From Fibrobacter sp. (GTDB lineage Bacteria > Fibrobacterota > Fibrobacteria > Fibrobacterales > Fibrobacteraceae), in assembly GCA_024398845.1 (NCBI GenBank), contig JAKSIM010000024.1:1-40266 (forward strand): a stretch of DNA of 40,266 nucleotides, read 5' to 3'. Under the pieces are notes generated by a model that searched no databases, had not been told where the DNA came from, and saw only the letters and a program-made list of their open reading frames with translations. A program made the position numbers and the translations under genes. This document shows positions 1 to 8,208 of the stretch, in pieces (position 1 is the stretch's first letter; each line of letters opens with the position of its first letter).

Positions 1-183
1 ATTGCCATAGGAATGAAGCTGAATGTTCTTGAAACGAAGGATTTGCTCTCTTATGCAGGATATTCGTTTACGCCATACAATTTGACGGATGTGATTGTAT
101 CTGCGTTTATTGAACATGGAACTTATGATATATGGACGATAAATAATCTTCTTTCAAAAAAGGGCTTGCCTCAATTAGGGTAA
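1..183 (+). CDS. C-terminal part of an XRE-type HTH protein (partial)
   Basis: This reading frame is open from the first base and ends at TAA 181-183, so only the last 60 residues are present. The segment contains LNVLETKDLLSYAGYSF, then FIEHGTYDIWTINNLLSKKG, and ends in QLG. I recognise this as the C-terminal half of small XRE-like helix-turn-helix proteins that are often encoded next to a VWA-domain protein. The next gene here is such a VWA protein, which supports the reading. The DNA-binding helices lie outside the window, so regulatory function is inferred. A strong terminator follows immediately, so this gene and the VWA gene are probably separate transcription units. Confidence 0.6.
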   Translation: MAIGMKLNVLETKDLLSYAGYSFTPYNLTDVIVSAFIEHGTYDIWTINNLLSKKGLPQLG

Positions 184-189
184 CCTTCG

Positions 190-213
190 CGCCGGGAAAC
201 CGGCGTTTTTTTT
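190..213 (+). terminator. Rho-independent terminator
   Basis: A perfect 6-bp GC stem (CGCCGG/CCGGCG) with a GAAA tetraloop is followed by eight T residues. It lies 7 bases after the stop codon of the partial HTH gene. Confidence 0.9.
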
Positions 214-313
214 GTCGCTTCCTGGGCGACCTTTCGAGCCTTCTGAACGAGTATCTTTGTTTTTGTGAAGAGGGAATGGCGATGTTGCCAACCCAAACAA
301 AACGAGGTGAAAT

Positions 314-964
314 ATGAAGCAAGGTTTGACGGAAATGGTTTTTATTCTGGACCGCAGCGGTTCCATGAGTGGCCTGGAAAAGGATACTATTGGCGGTTTC
401 AATTCAACCATTGAAAAGCAGAAGCAGGAACCTGGCGAAGCAATTGTTTCCACGGTTCTTTTCGACAATGAAATGCAGGTTCTGCACGACCGCGTTCCCA
501 TTGCAAACGTACCCGAGATGACTGATAAAGAATATTACGCTCGTGGTTCGACTGCTTTGCTTGACGCTGTCGGCGGCGCCATCCACCACATTGGAAATGT
601 GCATAAGTACGCCCGCGACGAGGACCGCCCCGAAAAGACAATCTTCGTGATTACCACCGATGGTTACGAAAATGCAAGCGTCCGTTACACTGCAAAGAAA
701 GTGAAGCAAATGGTGGAACGTCAGAAATCCAAGTACGGCTGGGAATTCGTTTTCCTGGGGGCGAACATCGATGCCGTGGAGACGGCCCGCGATTTCGGCA
801 TTGCCGAGGAATGTGCTGCCAATTTTGTGAATGATTGTGAGGGTATCAAGATGTGTTACGAAGCTCAAAGTGTTATGGTGAGCAACCTCCGCCGCAATAA
901 AAAAGACGCTTCTTGGAAGGACGGAATCGAAGCCGACGTGAAGAACCGCGGTAAGACCCGTTAG
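314..964 (+). CDS. von Willebrand factor A (VWA) domain protein
   Basis: A 216-residue, probably cytosolic protein that is essentially one VWA domain. The metal-ion-dependent adhesion site is intact: D13-x-S15-x-S17 in FILDRSGSM, T80 in the RGSTALLDA loop, and D116 in the VITTDGYEN strand. There is no signal peptide or membrane segment. The start is supported by a GAGGTGA ribosome binding site seven bases upstream. VWA proteins of this kind mediate metal-dependent protein contacts, but the partner and process are not known. The pairing with an upstream HTH-type gene recurs in other bacteria as far as I recall, which suggests a linked but uncharacterised role. Confidence 0.88.
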   Translation: MKQGLTEMVFILDRSGSMSGLEKDTIGGFNSTIEKQKQEPGEAIVSTVLFDNEMQVLHDRVPIANVPEMTDKEYYARGSTALLDAVGGAIHHIGNVHKYARDEDRPEKTIFVITTDGYENASVRYTAKKVKQMVERQKSKYGWEFVFLGANIDAVETARDFGIAEECAANFVNDCEGIKMCYEAQSVMVSNLRRNKKDASWKDGIEADVKNRGKTR

Positions 965-1040
965 CTGTTTTGTTTCTTGAAAAAGAAAAAATTTTTTTTC
1001 TTGACAAAGGGGGCTCTAAAAAATATTTTTATTAGGTTAT

Positions 1041-1049
1041 GGGGGGGGG
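1041..1049 (+). repeat. G9 homopolymer at the ribosome binding site of the 1055 gene
   Basis: Nine consecutive G residues end five bases before the ATG at 1055 and form the only Shine-Dalgarno-like sequence of that gene. Changes in tract length would alter SD-to-start spacing, so this is a candidate phase-variable translation switch. That role is inference from the sequence. Confidence 0.6.
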
Positions 1050-1054
1050 TGAAT

Positions 1055-4003
1055 ATGAAAATTGAGTATTATGCTTATTTTGCATATCAATTGTTGGTTT
1101 TTGCCTTTTTGATGGGGTGTTCCAATTATACTTTTGAAGAGGATGTGGAGTCTACCGACGATGTTGTTGTTTCCGCTGAATCTTCGGATGATGGCTCGTC
1201 GACAGATTCAAGGGGTACGTCCGATGTTGAATCAATTGACGGCTTCGTAAAGTTCACCGGGGCAAAGTCAGTCACTTTGAAGGATGCTTCTTATGGAAAC
1301 GACGCGTCCATGGAAGTCAAGTTGAGTGATGATTTCTTTATGGCCCGTTCCGAAGTGACCATGGGTGAGTATGCGAAACTCATGGGCGGCAATGTTACCG
1401 AGTCGCAAAAGAACCTCCCTCAGGTAGAAGTGAATTATTACGATGCGGTTCTGTTCGCGAATGCCAAAAGCAAGAGCGAGGGGCTGGATACCGTATATAC
1501 TTATACAGGTTCCCAAATGAGTCCTTCGGGAAATTGCGTTTTTCTTGAAGGTTTGTCGGTGCGTTACGATGTTTTCGGTTATAGGCTCCCGACGGAAGCT
1601 GAATGGGTTTATGTCGCCCAGAAATTCTGGGATGTTAAAAATTCTTGGACGGCCGACAATTCGTCCTATGAGATACATCAAGTTTGTATTGAACCGTCTT
1701 CGGGTGACTCTTCGGTGAAGGTTGTTGACGATGCCGATGTTGTTTGCGATATGGCCGGAAACGTGACTGAATGGGTGGACGGCTGGCTTGTAGATTACAA
1801 GGATACCTCGCTTGTGAACTTTGTCGGTGGTGAGATTCCAAACAGTTTTGGAGAAAGCATTATCAAAGGAGGAAACTATCAATCACTACCAGACGAAATA
1901 AATATTGGCAAACGCAGGGATACGTACGCTGTTGCTAGGTCCTCGATGGCAGATTATGTTGGGTTTAGGCTTGCGATAGGGAAAATTAAGAATCCTCTTT
2001 GGCTCGATGCTTCGGGAACGGCAAAAACCGTACTTGTCGATTTACTTGCTTCGCTTGAAACAGTGCAGGAATTTTTGCAATCGAGTAAGGCGAAACTTGT
2101 ATTCAGAAATGATGTCACGGGTAACTTGATGTACGTGGACTACTATAGATCAGCCCCCGTCGCTGTGGAAATTAAAAGTGGTATAGATGCGTACCATCCG
2201 GACATTTCTCCTGATGGGAACTTTGTTGCGTTCAGCACCGGGCTGGAAAGCGCTAGGGGACAGTCCGATGTTTATGTCTGTCGTCTGGATTCAGCGTGCT
2301 CCGGCAAAGTGAGACTCCCGGTGGAGAGTGCTGCAATTCCCCGCTTCAGGGTGCTGGAATCGGGCGATACCGTCTTGGTTTACGTAAGTAATGGTGCCGA
2401 CAACAAGAATTCGCAGGAATGGATGTCGTATAGTACTTGGCAGGTCCCATTTGCTGGCGGTCATTTTGGAACGCCCCAAAAATTGTTCAATGGCAGTTTT
2501 AACGGCGGCGTTACGGATGATTTTGCGGTGACGGGGTTCAAATTACTGCGTGTCGCCAAGCGCAATGCATCTGGCGATATGGATTACGATGTTTGGTACA
2601 ATGGCGAGCAGGCTTGCAACGTTTCGCTTTCGAATAATGGTAGTGGGCGTACGCTCTTCTTGGACTTTGGTGGTTCTACCGGACGAAATTTTGTAGGGAA
2701 AAAATACAGGGCTCATGAGCAAATTTTGGTACTTGATGCCAATGGTAAGCTTGTTGATGCTGTAGCTTCACCAGCCAATTTTAGTTTCGATCATTCGGAA
2801 TGGGTGAACGGTAAGAATGTAGCTGTAGCGACACTTTCCGACAATGATGGTGCCCATAAGAAGATTGTTTTAATTGATATGGAAACAAAGGCCATTTTGG
2901 AAGTTGCCGGTAGCGAGAATCTTTTTCACCCGGTCATGTGGGTAGAAAATCTACAACTTCCCGTGAACAGTTCCTCTTCAAGTAGTTCGGGTCCTTCTGA
3001 AGAATTTGTCAGTTCCTCTCTTGGTTTGAGTTCTTCATCGGAAGAAGTTGCTTCTTCGAGCTCGTTGCCATACACTTTGAATTTGAAATCCGATAGTGCG
3101 GGTGTTTATATATATAGTACAAATACGACCGATCTTCATAATAGTATTGTCCGTTATAAAATGGAACTTTTGTGGCAGTATGCGGATTCCGCGAATGTCG
3201 TTGTAATGGGTTCCTCTCGCCCGTTGAATGGGGTATTCCCGAAATTGCTCAGTAATCAGTTCCTTGCTGTGAATTTGTGCATGGCGGCTTCCACGATCCA
3301 CATGTCCAAGGATTTTTTGATGAAGTACGTTTTCCCGCATTATAAAAAAATGCGCTATTTGGTGGTTTCGCTCGATTTGGATTTTTGGTGGAAGGATGCA
3401 ACAAAAGATAACTGGTTCCACGACGGCAGCGACGCGAAGGCCATGTCCTATAAAGGCTTTGTATACGATAAGAATCATAACTACTGGGTAGGTGAACCCG
3501 ATATTACGCCGTTATACGAGGCCTCAAAAAAAGCGCCAAGGACAACTCTCGCCCGTCTCGATTCCATGATTGAACAAAGAGGGCAACTGCAAACAGAGTG
3601 TGCTCCTTCTTCTTCTTGGACCTCTGGGCTCGGGAATGCACAACTGGATCCAAGTCAGCAAGCTTTGGATGCATCAATGAATGCCTTAAAGACCATTATT
3701 GAAGAGTCGGCAAAGCGCAAGGTGAAGGTTATCGGGACTATTTTCCCAATGTCTCCGGAATTCAAAAAAAGTGAGTATTATGGTTACTATGGCATGCGTC
3801 GCAGCATTGCCGAGTCCTTGATTAGCGAGCTTGAGGAAATGAGTTCCACGTATTCGAACTTTGTGTTGTTCGACGAGAATAAAGGCGGTGAACATGATTA
3901 CAAAGGCGGGATGAATGCCGACGCCCAGCACCTTTGCGATGAAGGCGGGAAGTTGTACACGAGTCGCTTGGATTCCCTGCTGCTAGAACTTGACAAAAAT
4001 TAA
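1055..4003 (+). CDS. Modular Fibrobacter lipoprotein: FGE-sulfatase-like, beta-propeller and SGNH-like domains
   Basis: A 982-residue predicted lipoprotein with lipobox LMGC (C22). Residues about 90-310 resemble the formylglycine-generating-enzyme/sulfatase-modifying fold: SEVTMGEYAKLMGG, YRLPTEAEWVYVAQ, DMAGNVTEWVDG and GFRLAIG. About 370-630 has a TolB/PD40 propeller motif (YHPDISPDGNFVAFS). A Ser/Glu-rich linker covers about 637-672. The C-terminal domain starts near VVVMGSSRPLNG and looks SGNH-hydrolase-like. This order matches the Fibrobacter paralogous family I know as TIGR02171, whose function is unknown. A TTG at 977 would add 26 residues, but the ATG at 1055 places the signal peptide correctly and follows a G-rich SD. 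I see no proof of catalysis. The protein probably sits in the outer membrane or faces the periplasm. Confidence 0.85.
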   Translation: MKIEYYAYFAYQLLVFAFLMGCSNYTFEEDVESTDDVVVSAESSDDGSSTDSRGTSDVESIDGFVKFTGAKSVTLKDASYGNDASMEVKLSDDFFMARSEVTMGEYAKLMGGNVTESQKNLPQVEVNYYDAVLFANAKSKSEGLDTVYTYTGSQMSPSGNCVFLEGLSVRYDVFGYRLPTEAEWVYVAQKFWDVKNSWTADNSSYEIHQVCIEPSSGDSSVKVVDDADVVCDMAGNVTEWVDGWLVDYKDTSLVNFVGGEIPNSFGESIIKGGNYQSLPDEINIGKRRDTYAVARSSMADYVGFRLAIGKIKNPLWLDASGTAKTVLVDLLASLETVQEFLQSSKAKLVFRNDVTGNLMYVDYYRSAPVAVEIKSGIDAYHPDISPDGNFVAFSTGLESARGQSDVYVCRLDSACSGKVRLPVESAAIPRFRVLESGDTVLVYVSNGADNKNSQEWMSYSTWQVPFAGGHFGTPQKLFNGSFNGGVTDDFAVTGFKLLRVAKRNASGDMDYDVWYNGEQACNVSLSNNGSGRTLFLDFGGSTGRNFVGKKYRAHEQILVLDANGKLVDAVASPANFSFDHSEWVNGKNVAVATLSDNDGAHKKIVLIDMETKAILEVAGSENLFHPVMWVENLQLPVNSSSSSSSGPSEEFVSSSLGLSSSSEEVASSSSLPYTLNLKSDSAGVYIYSTNTTDLHNSIVRYKMELLWQYADSANVVVMGSSRPLNGVFPKLLSNQFLAVNLCMAASTIHMSKDFLMKYVFPHYKKMRYLVVSLDLDFWWKDATKDNWFHDGSDAKAMSYKGFVYDKNHNYWVGEPDITPLYEASKKAPRTTLARLDSMIEQRGQLQTECAPSSSWTSGLGNAQLDPSQQALDASMNALKTIIEESAKRKVKVIGTIFPMSPEFKKSEYYGYYGMRRSIAESLISELEEMSSTYSNFVLFDENKGGEHDYKGGMNADAQHLCDEGGKLYTSRLDSLLLELDKN

Positions 4004-4024
4004 ATTTTTCTAAATTTCTTCCAC

Positions 4025-5287
4025 ATGAAGAATACGAATATCCCCGAAGAAGTTTTTGTGAAGGCTGCCGCCGAGTTCGGTACGCCGCTTTGGATTTACG
4101 ACCGCGCGACGATAGAAGCGCGCATCAAGGAAGTGAAGGTATTTGACAACGTGCGCTTTGCGCAGAAGGCCTGCCCGAACCTTTCCATCGTTTCGCTCGT
4201 GCGCAAGGAAGGCTGCGTCGTGGATGCCGTGAGCGCAGGCGAAATCGTGCGCGCCTTGAAGGCGGGCTTCAAGGGCGGTGTCGAAAAGGGCAAGGTTCCG
4301 GAAATCGTTTACACTGCCGATATTTTTGACCGCGACGCTTTGGAACTCGTGAAGAAGTACGACATTCCGGTGAACGTGGGTTCTCCGGACATGATTCAGC
4401 AACTCGCCGATGCCGGCGTTAAATCCGAACTGACGCTCCGCATCAATCCGGGCTTTGGCCACGGGCACTCGAGCAAGGTGAATACGGGTGGACCGCTTTC
4501 GAAGCACGGCGTGTGGCACGAACAGATCAAGGACTGCATCAAGCTCGCGCAGGCGAACGGGATGTGGATTACCGGGCTCCACATGCACATCGGTTCCGGT
4601 TCCGATTTCGAGCATCTTTCGCAGGTGGCAAGTTCCATGTGCGATGCCAGCCGTCGCTTGGGTTCGCACTTGCGCACCATCAGCGCCGGTGGCGGCCTCC
4701 CGATTGAATACCACGAAGAAAAGAAGGGCGGGCGCATCGACATGAAGGCTTACTACGATGTCTGGGATACCGCCCGCAAGAACATCCAGCAGAGCATCGG
4801 TCACGACGTTCACCTGGAAGTGGAGCCGGGCCGCTACCTGGTGGCCGAAAGCGGTTACTTGATGGCCGAAATCCGCGCCGTGAAAAAGCAGGGCGACAAC
4901 CTGTTCTACCTTGTGGACGCAGGCTTTACCGACCTCGTGCGCCCGAGTTTCTACGGCAGTTATCACCAGATTTCTGTTCTGGCCCGCGATGGCCGCGAAT
5001 TGAACGAAACCGTGGATGCCGTCGTCGCAGGCCCGCTTTGCGAATCCGGTGACGTGTTCACCCAGGAGGAAGGCGGATTCGTAGTGACCCGCAAACTCCC
5101 GAAGGCGAAAGTCGGCGACTTGCTCGTGCTCCACGATACTGGCGCCTACGGTGCCGCCATGAGCAGCAACTACAACAGCCGCCGCTACGCCGCCGAAGTG
5201 ATGTACACGAACGGCGAATTGAAAGTGATTCGCGAACGACAGACGTTTGAGCAGATGCTCCAAAATGACCGCATTATCGAATTCTAA
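4025..5287 (+). CDS. lysA: Diaminopimelate decarboxylase
   Basis: A 420-residue fold-type III PLP decarboxylase, close to the length of E. coli LysA. It converts meso-diaminopimelate to lysine in the cytosol, the last step of the pathway. The PLP lysine is probably K48 in FAQKACPN. The glycine-rich phosphate-binding loop is AGGGLP (221-226). The substrate-binding helix motif appears as HMHIGSGSDF (187-196). The CESGD motif that supplies the catalytic cysteine is at 339-343, and EPGRYLV is at 267-273. The start lies in an AT-rich stretch without a clear Shine-Dalgarno sequence. The gene follows the preceding lipoprotein gene by 21 bases. Carboxynorspermidine decarboxylase is less likely given the length and the intact CESGD. 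Confidence 0.9.
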   Translation: MKNTNIPEEVFVKAAAEFGTPLWIYDRATIEARIKEVKVFDNVRFAQKACPNLSIVSLVRKEGCVVDAVSAGEIVRALKAGFKGGVEKGKVPEIVYTADIFDRDALELVKKYDIPVNVGSPDMIQQLADAGVKSELTLRINPGFGHGHSSKVNTGGPLSKHGVWHEQIKDCIKLAQANGMWITGLHMHIGSGSDFEHLSQVASSMCDASRRLGSHLRTISAGGGLPIEYHEEKKGGRIDMKAYYDVWDTARKNIQQSIGHDVHLEVEPGRYLVAESGYLMAEIRAVKKQGDNLFYLVDAGFTDLVRPSFYGSYHQISVLARDGRELNETVDAVVAGPLCESGDVFTQEEGGFVVTRKLPKAKVGDLLVLHDTGAYGAAMSSNYNSRRYAAEVMYTNGELKVIRERQTFEQMLQNDRIIEF

Positions 5288-5413
5288 ACTTCGCATAGCG
5301 GCGTTACTCGCTCCCTCACGTATATGAATACGCTACGGGCGCTCGTCGCCTCGCCCTGCTCGTTTCTAATTCGATACTGGTTTGCAGTTCAAAACTTCGC
5401 ATGGCTGCGTTGC
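5286..5413 (+). repeat. Intergenic repeat: AACTTCGCAT units and a long imperfect hairpin
   Basis: The core AACTTCGCATAGCGGCGTT at 5288 recurs in similar form (AACTTCGCATGGCTGCGTT) near 5393. Between them lies a GC-rich stretch with complementary arms (GGCGTTACTCGCTC versus CGCTCGTCGCC) around CGTATatgaATACG. This looks like a repetitive intergenic element rather than coding DNA. A genome-wide copy count is needed to confirm it. Confidence 0.45.
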
Positions 5414-5466
5414 TTTTTTTGGTTTAAATTTGACGAAAATTGCCAAATAAACGGCTTTTTGAAAAC

Positions 5467-5495
5467 TTGCAAGAAGCCTTGATTCTAACTATATT
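5467..5495 (+). promoter_or_regulatory. Predicted sigma-70-type promoter of the PRPP synthetase gene
   Basis: The -35 element TTGCAA and -10 element TATATT are separated by exactly 17 bases. The ATG of the PRPP synthetase gene lies 57 bases downstream, leaving a short leader. Confidence 0.6.
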
Positions 5496-5551
5496 TGGGT
5501 AGCGCTTTTGGGCGTCAAGAAACATCCAACCCTCAAATCAAGGCTAACAAA

Positions 5552-6718
5552 ATGTCAGATCGTTTTATCGTGACCGGTAACTTCACCGATGACCCGTTCG
5601 CCATCGACATGGCCCAGTACATCGGCCTCCGTGAAGATATTTCCGACGTGGTCTCCCTGAAGACTTTCGCCAACTCCGAATTCTGCCCCCGCTACATGCT
5701 GGACCCGGAAGACATGGAACATATCGGCCACCGTCTGGAAGGCAAGATTGTCTTGATTTGCTCCGTTTCGAACCACGAACGCAGCCGTAACGACTACGCC
5801 ATGCGCAACTGCATCTTGGCCCGCGCCGCTAAGGATAACGGTGCCGAACAGGTCGTCCTCGTTGAACCGGACCTCTTCTACAGCGCCCAGGACCGCGGCC
5901 CGCACCGCATTGGCGACCTTGAAAAGGATCGTAGCGTCACGGACTTGAAGAAGTTCGATGGCCAGGCCTTCACGAGCCTCCTCTACGCCGAACTCTTGAA
6001 GAAATCCGGTGTCGATGCTGTGGTTACTTGCCACAACCACTCTATCAAGGTGCAGAACCTCTTCAACGACATTTTTGAAGGTCACTTCCACAACCTGATT
6101 CCGACCGACGTCTACGCCCACTACATCAAGAACAGCAACTTTGTCCAGACCGGCAAGGACGGCAACAACCTCGTGATTGTCTCCCCGGACAAGGGCGCAC
6201 GCCCGTTCATGAACGCCGTCTTTGACGCTCTCCAGCTCCCGGAATGCAAGCGCGTGGTGATGGACAAGGTCCGTACCGGCGAACGTGAAATCAGCATGAC
6301 CTTCAACCCGGAACTCAGCGACATCAGCATCGAAGAAATCGAAGGCAAGGACGTAATCGTGTTCGACGACATGGTCCGCACCGGTACGACGATTGTGCAG
6401 TGCTGCGAACACATCAAGAAGGGTAACCCCAACCGCGTGTGCTTCGGCGTGACCCACTTCCACACTAGTGCGGAAGCTCGCGAAAAGCTGAACAGCCACG
6501 CCATCGACGAAATCCTCACGACCTCGACTCTCCCGGACATCATGAACCGCGACTGCCAGGGCCGCCTCCGCAAGAAACTCACCGTGCTCAAGCTCGGCAA
6601 GTGGATTGCCCGCCACGTGATGCAGATGTACGGCATGGACGATGGCCGCTTCGAGAAGGACTTCTACAAGATCGACATGAGTTCCAAGAACCCGCGTTGG
6701 CCGCCTGTGTTCTTCTAA
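5552..6718 (+). CDS. prs: Ribose-phosphate pyrophosphokinase family protein (PRPP synthetase)
   Basis: A 388-residue cytosolic protein. It probably makes phosphoribosyl pyrophosphate from ribose 5-phosphate and ATP, the precursor for nucleotides, histidine and tryptophan. The PRPP-binding loop near residue 268 reads VIVFDDMVRTGTTIV, the counterpart of the family DDMxxTGxT motif. The N-terminal half holds LKTFANSEFCPRY and VLVEPDLFYSAQDRG. It is longer than the usual ~315 residues and diverges from the classical Prs, so it belongs to a variant subfamily; the reaction is inferred. The ATG at 5552 is preferred over an in-frame upstream GTG at 5495, because the family-like sequence starts with MSDRFIVTGNF and the upstream start overlaps the predicted -10 element. 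Confidence 0.8.
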   Translation: MSDRFIVTGNFTDDPFAIDMAQYIGLREDISDVVSLKTFANSEFCPRYMLDPEDMEHIGHRLEGKIVLICSVSNHERSRNDYAMRNCILARAAKDNGAEQVVLVEPDLFYSAQDRGPHRIGDLEKDRSVTDLKKFDGQAFTSLLYAELLKKSGVDAVVTCHNHSIKVQNLFNDIFEGHFHNLIPTDVYAHYIKNSNFVQTGKDGNNLVIVSPDKGARPFMNAVFDALQLPECKRVVMDKVRTGEREISMTFNPELSDISIEEIEGKDVIVFDDMVRTGTTIVQCCEHIKKGNPNRVCFGVTHFHTSAEAREKLNSHAIDEILTTSTLPDIMNRDCQGRLRKKLTVLKLGKWIARHVMQMYGMDDGRFEKDFYKIDMSSKNPRWPPVFF

Positions 6719-6786
6719 TTTCCGCTCGCTTACCGCAAGCGTTGCGGTTGGCGGAGGCCGCTCAACAAAAGGGCGGCTCGCAAAAT

Positions 6787-6818
6787 GCCTCGGATTAAAA
6801 GTCCGGGGCTTTTTTTTG
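6787..6818 (+). terminator. Rho-independent terminator after the PRPP synthetase gene
   Basis: An 8-bp stem, GCCTCGGA paired with TCCGGGGC around a short A-rich loop, is followed by eight or nine T residues. It lies about 70 bases after the stop codon. Confidence 0.85.
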
Positions 6819-6931
6819 TAAAGAAAATTTCTAGTTGAGGCGTCGCAATCAACTAAGCGAAGCGAGGAAAGCACAGTAGAGGCGCCCTTAAATAAAAATA
6901 TCGGTAAAAAGGTAAACTTTGTGTTTGCTGC

Positions 6932-7453
6932 GTGGTGAACGCGGGTGGCAATCTTTACTATGTTTCGTTCATGTACTCCAACGTGATTCTGAATCCCGGC
7001 GAGAAGTCGGATCATGGTAGCGGCGTAAAGTTCGCCCTGTACAATCCGTTCAATTCTGGTGATTACGACGCGTCGGATGATCCCTCGTACCATGGGATTT
7101 CTGCGCTGCGAGAATATGTGGTCGCCGATTCCGTCGTGGTCTTGGACAGGAACGGAAACTTGCTCTGGGGCGAGGCCCCGCGGCCGCAGTTTGCTGATGA
7201 TTATGTTGTCGGTGAAAACCGCAAGGACTTGATTCATCGCGAGGGCGATGTAATCTACGTGACAATCGAGAGTGATGGTCGTTATACGCTTGAAACGGTA
7301 AATGCGATTGGTATGCCGCAAAGCGTACTGTTCAATGGAACGTGGAACGAGGGCGAGCATTCAGTGGTGCTGACGAACTACAACCTGAACGCCGGAAGCT
7401 ATCTGGTCCTTCGCCGAGGAAACACCATTCTCTCGTGGCAGGTTTTAAAATAA
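6932..7453 (+). pseudogene. 5'-truncated fragment of a secreted carbohydrate-active protein with a T9SS-like sorting domain
   Basis: An open frame of 173 codons that lacks both a signal peptide and a Shine-Dalgarno sequence. The first possible start is a GTG at 6932, and the frame is open only from 6908. Residues about 7-55 (YYVSFMYSNVILNPGEKS, then YDASDDPSYHG) resemble the second half of a CBM3-like cellulose-binding domain. The last ~60 residues (YTLETVNAIGMPQSVLFNG to SYLVLRRGNTILSWQVLK) resemble a type IX secretion sorting domain. An exported protein would need a signal peptide, so I read this as the 3' remnant of a larger glycoside hydrolase or adhesin gene. Expression as a short cytosolic protein cannot be excluded. 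Confidence 0.55.
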
Positions 7454-7509
7454 GGAAAAACGTAGTGGCGTGACAGTAAGGTCTCGGCCATTACAAACAG
7501 GATGAAAAT

Positions 7510-8205
7510 ATGAAGAAAATCTTTTTGACATTTTTGCTTATAAATGTTCTTGCCTTTGTCGCTTGCACGACGGATGCCGATGAAGAAGTTGATACTTTCG
7601 ATGCGTCTGTCGTTTGCCCTGCTGATGGCTTAAATAAGTACGGGGAGCCAAATCGCGGAACGTTCATTGACGAACGTGACGGCCAGGAGTACAAGTATAC
7701 GACCATCGGTGACCAAGTATGGATGGCGCAGAACTTGAATTATGAAACAGAAAAAAGCTATTGTCTAGGCAAGGACCCTGCCAATTGTGATTTGTACGGT
7801 CGTTTTTATTACGCATATATAAATAATAATCTTGGTTTTAGCGGAACTGTTGATTGGGATATGATAGATTCCATTTGCCCTAAAGGTTGGCGTGTCCCCA
7901 TTTTAGAAGAGTGGAAAACGTTGACTTCTTCTGTAAATTCTCCCGATTCAACAATCACTGCAAATCGCTTAAAATCTGTTGACGGGTGGGAATATAATCA
8001 TTGGGGAAAGGGTACGGACGAATGTGGATTTTCTGCATTGCCGGGAGGAGAATATTCACGTAATTTGTCATCTAATGGATCTTCTGCTTTGTTTTTACTA
8101 GCTACGGCGGCGTACGAAAATATGAATTATTTTATTGAAATATCAAGTCGTGCTGAATATGGTTGGTCTTCTTATACACTCCCCGTCCGTTGCCTGAAGG
8201 ATTAG
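7510..8205 (+). CDS. FISUMP-domain lipoprotein
   Basis: A 231-residue predicted lipoprotein with lipobox FVAC (C19) followed by a short acidic spacer. The body is the Fibrobacter succinogenes major paralogous (FISUMP) domain. Its signature GTFIDERDGQEYKYTTIGDQ is followed by VWMAQNLNY, then SICPKGWRVPILEEW, ECGFSALPGG and the closing VRCLKD. The family is abundant in Fibrobacter and its function is unknown; cell-surface binding is a guess. It is the first gene of a tight operon, with the next ATG three bases after the stop. An AGGA ribosome binding site precedes the start. A shorter paralogue lies at 8860-9462. Confidence 0.88.
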   Translation: MKKIFLTFLLINVLAFVACTTDADEEVDTFDASVVCPADGLNKYGEPNRGTFIDERDGQEYKYTTIGDQVWMAQNLNYETEKSYCLGKDPANCDLYGRFYYAYINNNLGFSGTVDWDMIDSICPKGWRVPILEEWKTLTSSVNSPDSTITANRLKSVDGWEYNHWGKGTDECGFSALPGGEYSRNLSSNGSSALFLLATAAYENMNYFIEISSRAEYGWSSYTLPVRCLKD

Positions 8206-8208
8206 CCT

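Noticed and set aside
977..1054. In-frame TTG at 977 as the start of the modular lipoprotein
   Set aside because: It would place 26 Lys/Phe-rich residues before the signal peptide. The ATG at 1055 has a G-rich ribosome binding site and a correct lipobox distance.
5555..7360. A 601-codon minus-strand open frame opposite the PRPP synthetase gene
   Set aside because: It is antisense to a gene with clear family motifs, has no recognisable domain, and results from codon bias on the coding strand.
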